A stretch of 64,000 nt of DNA from Obelidium mucronatum (taxonomy: Eukaryota > Chytridiomycota > Chytridiomycetes > Chytridiales > Chytriomycetaceae). This document shows positions 31,337 through 41,900 of this stretch, one piece after another; the first letter of the stretch is position 1; the number at the start of each line of letters is the position of its first letter. The stretch spans positions 62,001-126,000 of the forward strand of contig JAIVFH010000044.1 in assembly GCA_025765595.1 (NCBI GenBank), read 5' to 3'. The notes beneath the pieces are model-generated. The model saw only the letters and a list, made by a program, of their open reading frames with translations. It was not told the origin of the DNA and did not search any database. Position numbers and translations under genes: made by a program.

Positions 31337-31662
31337 TGTTAAATTGTGTTGTAGTCTGCTGTTTGTCTATGCTTTTTAATACCTGTTTTTACAGGGCTTG
31401 ACTCATATTCGAACATGGGGACGAATTGTTTGCCGCTTTCATCCACTTGATTGGTGGGGGCTGAGTCTGACTCAAACCGCGCAGTTATTGCTCAAATCAT
31501 GCGCCCGAACGCCCCGTCGGATAATTCAAGTGTGTTTTGAGGTTGAAAATTCTCAGAAAACAATCGCTGGCGTCAAAACTAAAACCCAAGTTGAAGTCAC
31601 TGAAGTCAGAGCCCCCCGACGAATACCCTTAATATCTGTTTCCTGCATCTAGGCCAATCGGT
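31337..31662. other. Intergenic region between divergent genes
   Basis: Promoter region of copy 3 (minus) and the 31663 zinc-finger gene (plus). No specific element recognised. Confidence 0.5.
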
Positions 31663-32871
31663 ATGTCCAACTGTACATTTTTTTTCTTTGACGTGGGAGC
31701 GAACGCGTCACTTTCTTCTAACGGCTATCCTCTTTTAAGCCGTAATCAAATAATGATCATTCAAATGGAGCCAACAGACCAGTCGACAGAAACGACTTCT
31801 GAAATCTACTTCCCTCCGCTTTTCTCTTTTGGTGGTGGTAGTGGTGGTGGCAGAAGTACGTGTCTGCTTCCAGTCACTCATCACAGCATCCACGAATTGT
31901 CAGCTCGGCGCTCAGACAACAATGATAACAACCACGACGGCAACAGCAACATCCGCTTAAACAACGTGCCATCGATAATCACTTCTCCAAGTAATTCCCC
32001 CGCCCTCCCATGCAAAGAGTTCTTTGAAACCCTCCACAAGCTCCTCCAATGGCAACCAATCCTCAACACGACATGTCAAGTCCGTCACGTCAACAACCAA
32101 GTCTTCCAAGACCAACTCACGAATCTACAGATCCAACTGAATCTGATGAAGGGGTATCAAAACACAATCAGTCTCGGTTTGAATGTGATTACTCTACCGG
32201 AATGCGCTGGCTGTTTGACCGCAGCCAAATCGGAAAGCCAGGCCGAGTGGGGAAGACATGTCATGTGTGAGCATGATCGTGTTTGTCCGTTTGTGTCGTT
32301 GAAAAATGGGGATCGGTGTGGGTGTTTGTTTAAACAGGATTCAAATATTTCAAATGTGGGGCAACATATGATGTGAGTAGGCGATGACGACGATGTATAA
32401 TTTAGTTTCTTCACTTTTTTTTGGTGTGTGTGTTTGTTGTTAAACGCGCCGCCAAACAACCAAAAAAAAAAGGAGGCATTACTTGGTTCCCGTCCATCAC
32501 TGCAAATGCGGCGAGACATTCAAAACTATATACGAACTCAAAAAACATCAGAAAACTCACGAAAACAATGCCACAATCAGACGGAATAACAACAACCACA
32601 GTATTATTGACTCTGTTGGTCTTGAATATGCAAACAACAAACTCAGAGGAAGCGATCACGAAACGAGAACAATCAAGGTGGCGGTGTCACTTGTGAGAGG
32701 AATCTCGAGCAAACAAGTAGTAGTGAATCTGCGTGCCATTTGCTTGGTGAAGGATTTGATTTAGAAGCCTTTTTGAATAGCGTGGCGGTAGTGAGTCAAG
32801 GGAATCATCATGGAGGCGACAAATCTGATGGCGAGACAACGAAACATGGGGTATCAGAAACGTGTCTGTAG
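31663..32871 (+). pseudogene. Zinc-finger protein, duplicate A, frameshifted
   Basis: Exon 1 (31663-32372) and exon 2 (32473 onward) join in phase 2 over a 100-bp intron. Encoded parts: a polar N-terminal region, a conserved block (FETLHKLLQWQPILN), then Cys/His units CAGCLTAAKSESQAEWGRH...CEHDRVCPF...CGCLF and HHCKCGETFKTIYELKKHQKTH. Against duplicate B (33448-34329) one A is missing near 32632-32634, so the frame stops at 32764. With that base the conserved tail (SSSESACHLLGEGFD) runs to 32871. Same family as the zinc-finger genes at 12343 and 14020. Pseudogene or assembly error. Confidence 0.65.
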
Positions 32872-33447
32872 TCGATAGATAGTAAAAACCTCTAGTGTCT
32901 CGGAAAAATGAAAGGGAATTGTCTAGTCAATTTTTTTAATAAAGTATTTACTAAGGTTTGGAGTTGCACGTTACGGCCCTGTGGCGAAATGAAGTGGTTG
33001 CTCAAAATCCATTTCTTCCTATGCCTGCTATGATGAAGCATCGACATTTGTTTTCAAAATATATATTCAGGTTTTGAGTTTTTGTTTGGTTGACAATTTG
33101 GAATCCCGCCATCACCCCCACATGAAGCCATTGAGATCCGACACCCGGCTATCACCCGCCCGAATCAATCGGTACTTGAAAACTCCGTCATTTTTAAACT
33201 CCGAGTCATTTTTCTGTTTGGAACGAACGCATCAAAACCGTCCACCAACAGGAACCAAGAAATTCAAGGGATCAATCAACAGAAAAGAATTTAATGCTAT
33301 AATATTTTGTGTACTTTGAGTCATCCATCAAAAAACATGCCCAATGAAATTGTCAGTTTGGCGGCCCGACAGAAATGCCCCAAAAAAATAACAGTTCCAA
33401 AAAAAAAAAAGACAACTTGAACGCGCTCGCCCCCACAAAACAAAAAG
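32872..33447. other. Intergenic spacer between zinc-finger duplicates
   Basis: No gene recognised. A short frame at 33340 (MPNEIVSLAARQK...) ends at a stop after an A-run, 30 bp before the start of duplicate B, and might be its displaced 5' end. Confidence 0.4.
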
Positions 33448-34329
33448 ATGATCCCGCCGCCTCCAAATAATTCCCCTGCCCTCACCTGCACAGAGCTCTT
33501 TGAAACCCTCCACAAGCTCCTCCAATGGCAACCAATCCTCAACACGACATCCCAAGTCCGTCACGTCAACAACCAAATCTTCCAAGACCAACTCACGAAT
33601 CTCCAGATCCAACTGAATCTGATTAAGGGGTATCAAAACACAATCAGTCTCGGTCCGAATGTGATTACTTTACCAGAATGCGCTGGTTGTTTGGCGGCAG
33701 CCAAATCGGAAAGCCAGGCCGAGTGGGGAAGACATGTCATGTGTGAGCATGATCTTGTCTGTCCGTTTGTGTCGTTGAAAAATGGTGATCGGTGTGGGTG
33801 TTTGTTTAAACTGGATTCAAATATTTCAAATGTGGGGCAACATATGATGTGAGTTTACGACGATGATGATAATTTAGTCTCCACTGTTCTTTTTATTCGT
33901 ATTTTGTCTGTTTGTTGTTGATCGCGCCGTTCAACAACCAAAAAAAAAAAAAGGAGGCATTACTTGGTTCCCGTCCATCACTGCAAATGCGGCGAGACAT
34001 TCAAAACAATATATGAACTCAAAAAACATCAAAAAACTCACCAGAACAATGCACGGCACAATAACAACAGTAGTATGGACTCTGTTGGTCTTGAAGATTC
34101 AAAACAACAAGTTCAGAGGAAGCGATCACGAAACGAGAACAACCACGTTGGCGGCGGTGGTGTAATGTCGGAGAGGAATCTCGAGCGAATAAGTAGTAGT
34201 GAATCGGCGTGTCATTTACTTGGTGAAGGATTTGATTTTGAAGCTTTTTTGAATAGTGTGGCGACAGTGAATCATCATGGAAGCGGAGGAGGATTATCCG
34301 TATCTGATAATGAGACAGTGAAAGAATAG
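33448..34329 (+). CDS. Zinc-finger protein, duplicate B
   Basis: Two exons, 33448-33848 and 33954-34329, phase 2. It is highly similar to duplicate A at DNA level, including the intron position. The protein starts MIPPPPNNSPALTCTELFETL, followed by the Cys/His region CAGCLAAAKSESQAEWGRH...CPF...CGCLF...NVGQHMMRHY and a finger HHCKCGETFKTIYELKKHQKTH (C-x-C instead of C-x2-C). It ends with an acidic Ser-rich tail. It is shorter at the N-terminus than duplicate A. Likely a DNA-binding regulator; start codon uncertain. Confidence 0.65.
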
Positions 34330-34930
34330 GATCAAAAAAAACACGTTTTGTAGTGGATGGTCGGAAAGTGGAGGGAATGTTTTTTGCGAGCATAGCGAGT
34401 TTTATTGTGCAGCTGCGAAATGAGGACTGGATTCTTTTTTTTTTGTAAAGTTCCCGCCTGAGGGGCGAAATAAATTTGAGTTGCTGTCGCTGTGTACCCA
34501 ACAAAGGAGATTTCAAAGGAGCACGACGGTCTGAAAGCTAGTCTTCAAGATGACGCATACTTGGGAATATCCTCGCTAAAAAAAAAAAGTGGTTTCCTAT
34601 TCTTTTCATACTTCTTTGAAGCAACATCTTGAATTCTGCAAATGCCCGAACTTTGCAGGGGGGCACAGTGGTTATTGTTTGATTTTGTGCATTTCCCAAT
34701 CTTTTTTTTCATCCATTGATCATTCAGTCAAGTGAGTAGTAAACACTGGCCCATCACCACCACCCCGGCAACTCGCATTGAACAGCAACATACAATCTAA
34801 GGAACTTGCCGATATTGCGGGAAGATGGATGATGGCTGTGATTGCTGTCGATGGGGGTCGGGCTGGATTGTCGATCAGATGCCTTTCTTTGAAACATGTA
34901 ATTCTAACTCACCCTTTTATAACTATCAGG
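34330..34930. other. Intergenic region and 5' region of RPL41
   Basis: No separate gene is supported. The 90 bp before 34931 carry a CTAAC...CAG sequence that could be the end of a 5'-UTR intron of RPL41. Confidence 0.4.
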
Positions 34931-35008
34931 ATGAGAGATAAGTGGTTGAAGAAGAGAATGAGACGTCTCAAGCGCAAGAGAAGAAAGATGAGAGCCAGAT
35001 CCAAGTAA
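34931..35008 (+). CDS. RPL41: Ribosomal protein eL41 (25 residues)
   Basis: The 25-codon frame starts MRDKWLKKRMRRLKRKRRKM and ends RARSK. This matches the near-invariant eukaryotic eL41, the smallest and most basic protein of the large ribosomal subunit, where it bridges the two subunits. Length is exactly the family length. A longer in-frame extension upstream (to 34778) exists but is not part of eL41. The preceding ctatcag may be an acceptor of a 5'-UTR intron. Confidence 0.92.
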   Translation: MRDKWLKKRMRRLKRKRRKMRARSK

Positions 35009-35541
35009 ACAAGAAAAAAGGGACACCAAAATAGTCGTTCCTGCTCCTCATCACAAGTGGTGGCCTTGCTCTTTTCATACCTGTTCTCTCTGTAATTTCT
35101 TTCTGTCTGATCTGTCGTTCCTCTCTGTTTGGAATCGGATAATTTCTGTCGACTGGTTTCGCGCGTTTAAAACATGTTATTTCTGTTCGGGGCTTTCCCC
35201 TTTGTCAAGTCTCTCCTCAAAAAAGTTATTTGGCTTGGTGGTTGTTTTTGGATGGTGGTGGTGGTTTTGTTTGTTGCGTTGGCAGTTGCTTTAGTTTTCG
35301 TTCTAAAGGGGTGGTGGGGGCTGGGTGGAAGTTTTATGGGGTGGATGGGCGTGTTGAGGGAGTCTGTCTCTTGTGGTGGTGGTGGGGGTGATTATGTCGT
35401 TCATTCTTTTTTTTATTGTTCACTGGGTCTAAAAGGGGGTAACGCCTCTATGTCAACTTGAAAAACTGGGAAATAAAAGTTGGGGAGCAATCCTTAGTTG
35501 GAGTTTCTGTCAAATCTGTGTGCTATTCTTTCCACATATAA
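35009..35541. other. Intergenic region downstream of RPL41
   Basis: Contains a hydrophobic 95-codon frame at 35174-35461 (MLFLFGAFPFVKSLLKK...) of G/T-rich low complexity, which I do not support as a gene. The missing first exon of the dehydrogenase-like gene may lie here. Confidence 0.4.
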
Positions 35542-35840
35542 AAGATTAGTATTGGTTCCATCGGACTTGGATCGATGGGTCTGCCGATGGCAGTGAACAT
35601 TCAAAAAGGATTCCAAGAAAAAGGAATGCCGCCACTTCATGTCTGGAATCGTACAGCTTCGAAGGCAGACCCAGTTGCAAGTCTCGGGGGCATTGTAGAG
35701 CCGTCTCTTGGTATGAAATACAAAGCATCTCCGAAAACTACCAGTAAAACGCTTTGAATTCAAACTTTGGAACCTTGAAATACTTGAATAGAGTCACTCA
35801 GTCGGAATTGTCGGGTTATATTCGCCATGACTTTTGACGA
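35542..35840 (+). pseudogene. 3-hydroxyisobutyrate-dehydrogenase-like gene, 5' part, cut by retrotransposon
   Basis: Exon 35542-35710 encodes the NAD(P)-binding Rossmann start ISIGSIGLGSMGLPMAVNIQ (G-x-G-x-x-G). An 81-bp intron (35711-35791) follows, then exon 35792 onward encodes RNCRVIFAMTFDD up to the insertion point at 35840. The sequence resumes after the second target duplication at 47311. The start codon is not identified; it probably lies in an upstream exon. Family: beta-hydroxyacid dehydrogenases (HIBADH, GLYR and relatives), which oxidise small hydroxy acids. Broken in a coding exon, so probably null unless another allele exists. Confidence 0.8.
35823..35840. repeat. Left target-site duplication of the outer LINE
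   Basis: Eighteen bp, cgccatgacttttgacga, repeated exactly at 47293-47310. Confidence 0.95.
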
Positions 35841-36156
35841 AAAAAAAAAACATTTTAAACCCCGACGCGGTCAACCACAACAACAACACCCACTGCATGC
35901 ATCAAACAAACGAAGGCCCAGCCAACAAGGGCCTTCGCGCGTCTGTCGCTGCTGTCCACGGTGGGTGGGATGACGTGGCGGCAGCGGAGCGCGCGGGGGC
36001 TGGACGTTACACTGGATCTGGAATCACATTTGACTGGAGCGCGAACTGGACCCAAGTTCTCGCCGTTACCTTACGCTGCAGGAAAAAAAAAAATACCAGC
36101 AAAAAGGAAACGCAGGACCGGGAGGGAACGCGGAAGGATCTAGAGCAGAGGTCAGT

Positions 36157-38967
36157 ATGATGTGTTTTATTTTTTCAGGAGAGTCGGGCAGGCAGTTACT
36201 GCGCCCTGGACCACACCCCGCATATAAGTGTGGTCCCTCCGAATGCTCGAACACCGTGGTGTACGAGGATGGTTGTAGTCTGGGGCATGTTTACATGACA
36301 GACGAACCCAACCTTCGTCTGAGGGCATATAAATTAATGACTGAGCAAAAAACGGTGATGAGAATTATAAAAGACTTAAAACGTAATAGAGCTGATGAAG
36401 ATTATGTAGCTGATGAAGATTACCTAGAAATATATATCAAAAACACTAATGTTTTATTAAAGAAAAAAGGACAACGTTCAAAAAAAAAAAAACACAAAAA
36501 GGATATAGAGTCAAAACGCAATCAAAGAGAGCTTGAACGCAGGGAGCTGAAAAGTGTTAAAAACATAATCAGAAATAAACCAACCGCTGAGCGGGGCGGA
36601 GCCCCAACCCGCCAAACAGAAACCCCGCCCAGAAAACCAAAACAACCAAACAAAGGAAAACCAGAAGCCCAAGAAACCAAACAAGAAAAAGGAAACATGA
36701 ACAACGCTAGAGCGGTAGTCGTCAAAATCCTGATTGAAGATGCAGAAACCATTACCCGCATGCAATCGGCCGATGTATTCTCAAACACTCTTGTCGTCCG
36801 CTTCCAGAAAGCCCTGGCTGAAGTTGACGTCCACAACACAAGAATTGCCGCAGTGGGAGAATTCCTCCACATCACGTGCTCCCGCAGCGACTACCAGAAG
36901 ATGTGGTCCGAACTGTCCATTACCAAGGGAGAAGAAGGAGCTGAAACATTTCTCCTGGAAGACGACGAGTTAGCGTATGGCCACGAAGTTGTTATCCTTG
37001 GATACAACTCCCACATCCAACAAACCAACACGGTCAGCCAAAACACCAAGGCGCTCTTCGAAGCAAAAGGCCGCTTCTGCAGCAGCATATCGTCTAAGAA
37101 AGACGAACACGGGAACTGGACATCAATCGCCCACTGCAAAGATCAACACCAAAAAGCAGAATTCCTCAAACCTGGATGCTTTGTCATCATGGGCTCCATG
37201 GCGGTCATTGCATACGACAGAATGATTGACAGAGCCCTCCGAGTGCAGGAGGGAGCTACCAGAACCCTGGAAATCCCCCAGCTCCCAGCGTCCCTCCAGG
37301 ACATGCGAATCCTAGAAACAGAAACACACCAAATACCTGACATGATGCACTGGAGAGTAGTCTACAACGGGAAGCACATTCCAAAATCGCTGGAAGTGGT
37401 CATGAAAGACAAGACTGCGATGGAGCGACTGCAAGATAAAACGGTAAACAATTTATTCAAAACACACGAACACAAACAGCCTAAAAAAAAAGACCAAAAT
37501 AAACAGATCAATCTCCGAGGTATTGAACTCAAACTCTACACAATGTTTGTCCAAGAAGAAGGAAAATTTGTTAGAAGAATATACTGCAAGCACTGCCATG
37601 GCAACCACCTACCGCAGTTCTGCTCGCACGCGGACGACGCACTGAAAGCCCTAGTGAAGAAGTTCTTAAGCTGCGAAGCGGACGGGATGACCATGGCGAA
37701 ACTGGGGCTAATTAGCGAATGGAAAACAACCACGGAAGCGTCAACAAACCCATACCCAAAAGGATTCGAGAAAGCCTGCGCCTTCTTCAAACTCGCGCCG
37801 CCAAAACCAAGAGACCACGCAACCACCCAGACAAACGCAGGAACAGCATTCAGAAAGCAGACGGGTACAGCACCAGGACTTGCTGCAAGGAAACCGGAGA
37901 ACGAAACCAACAACAACTGTAAAGCAAAAGAAATGACAATCAAAAAAGTCCTGGAATCGGAGGAACTCAAAGAAATGATTGAGGAAGTAGTTGGGGAAAT
38001 TACAAAGGAAGCAACGGCTAGATGGATGGAACGCATGAAGGTACCACTTGCCGACATGGCCGAAAAACTCCAAATGCTGGAAGTGGAGGTACTAGTCAAT
38101 GCCAAAGGAGCGCGCGAGAAGGGAAGTGACGGGACAACAGGTGAACCAACGCTACGCCGAATCGTCGAGACAGCGGGTGATGACTTCTACTCGTTGGATA
38201 AGGACGTTGAAGAAATATTCAAACGGGTGAGGGGCCTGGAGAAGTATGTTGGGGTAAGATGGAGACATGCGGATGAAACAAACAGCAACGAAGAACTCAC
38301 CTCCACCAAGAAAGAGCACCACTGGAGAGAAGGAGAGAAAGAAAACGAAACAATGGTAGTTCCCAAGCACGAGTGGAAAGCGGTCCTAGAAGCGGTGGAA
38401 TCAATGAAAAAGAGAAGAAGAAAGGACAGCTACCAACCGGAATACAGCAGCAGCCAAGACAACAGCAAAACTCCCACCAAAGAAACCGAAAGAGACGTCG
38501 AAAGAGGTGCGAGAGGAGCAAAAAACAATGCGGTCAGCAAAAAGACAAACATCACAGCAACTGCAGCGGAAGACAACACTCACCAGACAAAACACTGGCC
38601 AACGGTTCCGATCCCAACAACTCAAGCCAAGAAAGCTGAAACGGAGGATGTGGTAATGGAAGATTCGAAAGACACAGGTAAAACAAAAGCAACGCATCAG
38701 ATTTATACTAAAGATAAAAATAGAAACAATCTAAGAGCCAACAGACCCCACCCAGACTCCTCCAAATTGGCCATAGTCGTCCCCCTTTGCTTTACTTTTC
38801 CCTTCCGATTTATGTACCCCCGGCGTTGTAGCGTGTTGACGCAGAAGCCTTATTTATTTATTATTCAATTCCTTGCGGTGGTTAATAAAATCGCCCTACA
38901 AAAACAAAATCAAAAACAAAAACAAAAAAACACAACATGCGCCGAAATGCGCCGAATAAATAAATGA
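36157..38967 (+). CDS. LINE ORF1 protein (Gag-like)
   Basis: 936 codons. Predicted nucleic-acid-binding coat protein of the retrotransposon RNP. Very basic N-terminal third, a folded middle (about residues 190-400), then a zinc-knuckle-like CKHCHGNHLPQFC (C-x2-C-x3-H-x4-C, one residue shorter than the usual CCHC knuckle) near residue 475. A Glu/Lys-rich coiled tail follows. The true start may be downstream (for example MNNARAVVV at 36697), because the first 30 residues follow a T-rich cag that looks like a splice acceptor. The stop overlaps the ORF2 start as ATGA. Confidence 0.8.
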   Translation: MMCFIFSGESGRQLLRPGPHPAYKCGPSECSNTVVYEDGCSLGHVYMTDEPNLRLRAYKLMTEQKTVMRIIKDLKRNRADEDYVADEDYLEIYIKNTNVLLKKKGQRSKKKKHKKDIESKRNQRELERRELKSVKNIIRNKPTAERGGAPTRQTETPPRKPKQPNKGKPEAQETKQEKGNMNNARAVVVKILIEDAETITRMQSADVFSNTLVVRFQKALAEVDVHNTRIAAVGEFLHITCSRSDYQKMWSELSITKGEEGAETFLLEDDELAYGHEVVILGYNSHIQQTNTVSQNTKALFEAKGRFCSSISSKKDEHGNWTSIAHCKDQHQKAEFLKPGCFVIMGSMAVIAYDRMIDRALRVQEGATRTLEIPQLPASLQDMRILETETHQIPDMMHWRVVYNGKHIPKSLEVVMKDKTAMERLQDKTVNNLFKTHEHKQPKKKDQNKQINLRGIELKLYTMFVQEEGKFVRRIYCKHCHGNHLPQFCSHADDALKALVKKFLSCEADGMTMAKLGLISEWKTTTEASTNPYPKGFEKACAFFKLAPPKPRDHATTQTNAGTAFRKQTGTAPGLAARKPENETNNNCKAKEMTIKKVLESEELKEMIEEVVGEITKEATARWMERMKVPLADMAEKLQMLEVEVLVNAKGAREKGSDGTTGEPTLRRIVETAGDDFYSLDKDVEEIFKRVRGLEKYVGVRWRHADETNSNEELTSTKKEHHWREGEKENETMVVPKHEWKAVLEAVESMKKRRRKDSYQPEYSSSQDNSKTPTKETERDVERGARGAKNNAVSKKTNITATAAEDNTHQTKHWPTVPIPTTQAKKAETEDVVMEDSKDTGKTKATHQIYTKDKNRNNLRANRPHPDSSKLAIVVPLCFTFPFRFMYPRRCSVLTQKPYLFIIQFLAVVNKIALQKQNQKQKQKNTTCAEMRRINK

Positions 38968-41900
38968 GTAATAAAAGGAAACTCCAAGACGAGAACAAAG
39001 AGCAACTCGTAAACTGCGAGAGCAACACTAGGAAGCGCAGCAAAGGGGAAGTCACAGAGGAAGAAATGGAAAAGGCGATAGAAGAAATACACGATAAAGA
39101 AAACGTATCCCCAGAAATAGACGCGATAATCCAAAAAATTGACACAGAAAACAATCCATTCCCCCAGGCAGGAGGATCCAGTGCTGTACAACAAGAAATA
39201 CTTAAACAAAAAAGGGTAACCTGGCTCCACGAAAGACTGTCCCAAATCAGAAGGAACAAAGGAGCAATAAGACCCCAAGACGCAAAGCAGAGAACAAATG
39301 AGAAAGTCAACAAAAAACTAGAAGAATTGACGAAACCAACCAAAAACCAAAAACGGATAGGAAAACCGCCCAAAACATATAATAACAAACAACGAGGGGG
39401 CACAGAGGCGAATAAAACTAATGAAGAACCCCTAAAACAAAGAACAATCACATCTCTGTGGGACAAAACAACCAAACCCAATCAGAAGGAAACAATACTA
39501 ATCACCATCAGAGATGACGAGGACAAAGAAAATAAAGTTGAAACCCGTAAAACACCCATAAAGAAAAGGAAAAGAGAACCTGCGCAGGAAAACTCTGGAA
39601 TAGAAGCAGGATTGGCAACACCCATTGACGAAAATGGGGAAAAAAAACAGAAAGACAAGGAAGAGGAGATGCCAATTACACCCCAGACAACGCCAACAAA
39701 AACGCAGAATACCAATGAAACCTATGAAGCAGAACAGCACAACCGAGAATATACAGGAAAACTTAGCCAAATAAGAACCAAACCTGACGAAACCCTCTGC
39801 ATAGCAACCTACAACTGCAGGGGACTCAATGACCCCACAATGATACAAATCAGCCAATTGGTAAAAGACCACAACATTGACATACTGCTAGTACAAGAAA
39901 CAAAGTGCACCGAAAAACAGGCTCATCATTCAGGCATGGAAAGAACTGAGATACCAAGTGAAGGAAAAGATATGGAAATACCGAAATGAGAAAACAATTG
40001 AATTTGAAATTGCCTGTGGAATCACAGAGAAGGCCAAGAACAAGAGGAAGGAAAAAACAACCAAAAAGGAAGGACCAAGGAACAAAACAGAAACCAAAGA
40101 AATAAGAACAACCAAAAACACAAAAATTAAAAAAGAGACAATATGTCAACTATGCGAAGGGGCCATGAACCCAACTGGAAACCACGAATGCTCCGGGAGG
40201 ATGGGAAGGATCAAAAAAGCAATCAAAATCCTCATTGAAGACAGAAAAGGCACCAAAAAAATACAACCTGGATGGACAACCACCTCCAGCAAATACATGA
40301 GCGCCTACACCAAGAATGAGGAATTTGAATACCAACCTAAGCAAAACCAGGAACCAAGAAAAGATACAGAAACAAATGAGAAACAGAAGTCAAAAGAAAA
40401 TATTGACAAAAGTAAAGGAGATAAAGAACGAAGCCTAAAAAGGAAATTAGAGGAACTCGAAGAATATGAGGACCGAGTCTTTAGAGACCTGAGAAAAGGA
40501 AGGATCACCCTGGAAGGGATCAGAGAAGGAATAGAAATGGAAAGGAAGAGACTTGAAATACCAGAGAATGAGGAAAACGAAGAAACAACAGCCATGCAAG
40601 AGGGAAGGAACCCCAGGGCAGTTGCAAGCTGCACCTAGCATCAAATACCTTAGGGGCAGCTGCGCCCCCCTAGGAGGAAATCAAGAGCCAAGTCAAAACT
40701 GCGGGGATTGAGGAGGATGAAGGGAGGGAGGAAGAGTTTGGGATTGCAAGTCGGGGTCGTCGTGTTGGTAGGCGGGAGGTCTGCAAGGGAATAGAGTAAA
40801 TGGGGCCGGGCCTTGTTAAACCGTTTTAAGAAATTGGGGGGGGATTAACAGTTCGACAAAGTGTTTATTACAAAATACAGCTCATGTTATTTAAAAAAAA
40901 AAAAAAGCACCGAAAAACAGGCACAAAAACTAATGAGTGCATATAATAGCGAATTCAAAGGACTGTCATACTGGACAAACGCAACAGGAACTACACATAA
41001 ATCTGCGGGCGTGGGGATTCTAATAGCAGAGAAATGGAATAGACACTACACAAAATGCGAAAAAATTAGCTCAAGCCTCATGTCAATAACACTTTCGTTT
41101 AAGAAAGGCACAATCAGAATTGTCAACACATACTGGCCGTCTGATGACAACGCGGAGAACACAAAGGACACAATGGTAGCACTCAACAGATGGCAGACCA
41201 GAGACAGGGAAAGTAACAGCCATGTGGGTACAATAGTGTCTGGCGACCTTAATGAGGCAGAAACCACAAAAGACTGGATATCAGAAAAAGCCAACAGCAG
41301 ACCAACCAAAAAGAACAGCCTCATCAAATGGCTAAGGGAATCAAACTTCGAGGACGCATATAGAATTATAAACGAAGAAGATAGAAGATATACATACTTC
41401 AAAATGGAAACTGGTAGAATAGTCCAAGCAAGCCGATTGGATGGAATCTGGCTGGAACACAACCTAGCCAGATTAACATCCCAGTGCGAATGTCTGACAG
41501 AAATGCTAGACTATAGATACTCTGACCACACCCCCGTCATCGCTGACATAGAAATAAAACATATACTCCAAACCTCAAACAAGCCCAAGAAGGAAGCCAG
41601 GATTGTGGTGGATACAGAAAAAGCAACAGAGGAGCAGTGGATCAAATTCCAACAGACCCTTGACATAGCCATAACAAAAAACAACCTTATTGCCGACCTA
41701 ATGGAAATCACAAACAAATGGCAACTTAGGAAAGGGAACACAGAAAGAATCCAGGCACACACCAAAATAGCAGAAAGCATGAAATGCAAAGAGCCATCTG
41801 AAACTGAAAACCTATATGACCCAAGTGGGAAACAAGAAGTCATGGAAACAATCGACAAAGTGGCCCAAGCGCACATGGACCTTATGAGCGAAATTGCACT

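Noticed and set aside
35174..35461. 95-codon hydrophobic frame downstream of RPL41
   Set aside because: G/T-rich low complexity; no family, no introns, no promoter evidence.
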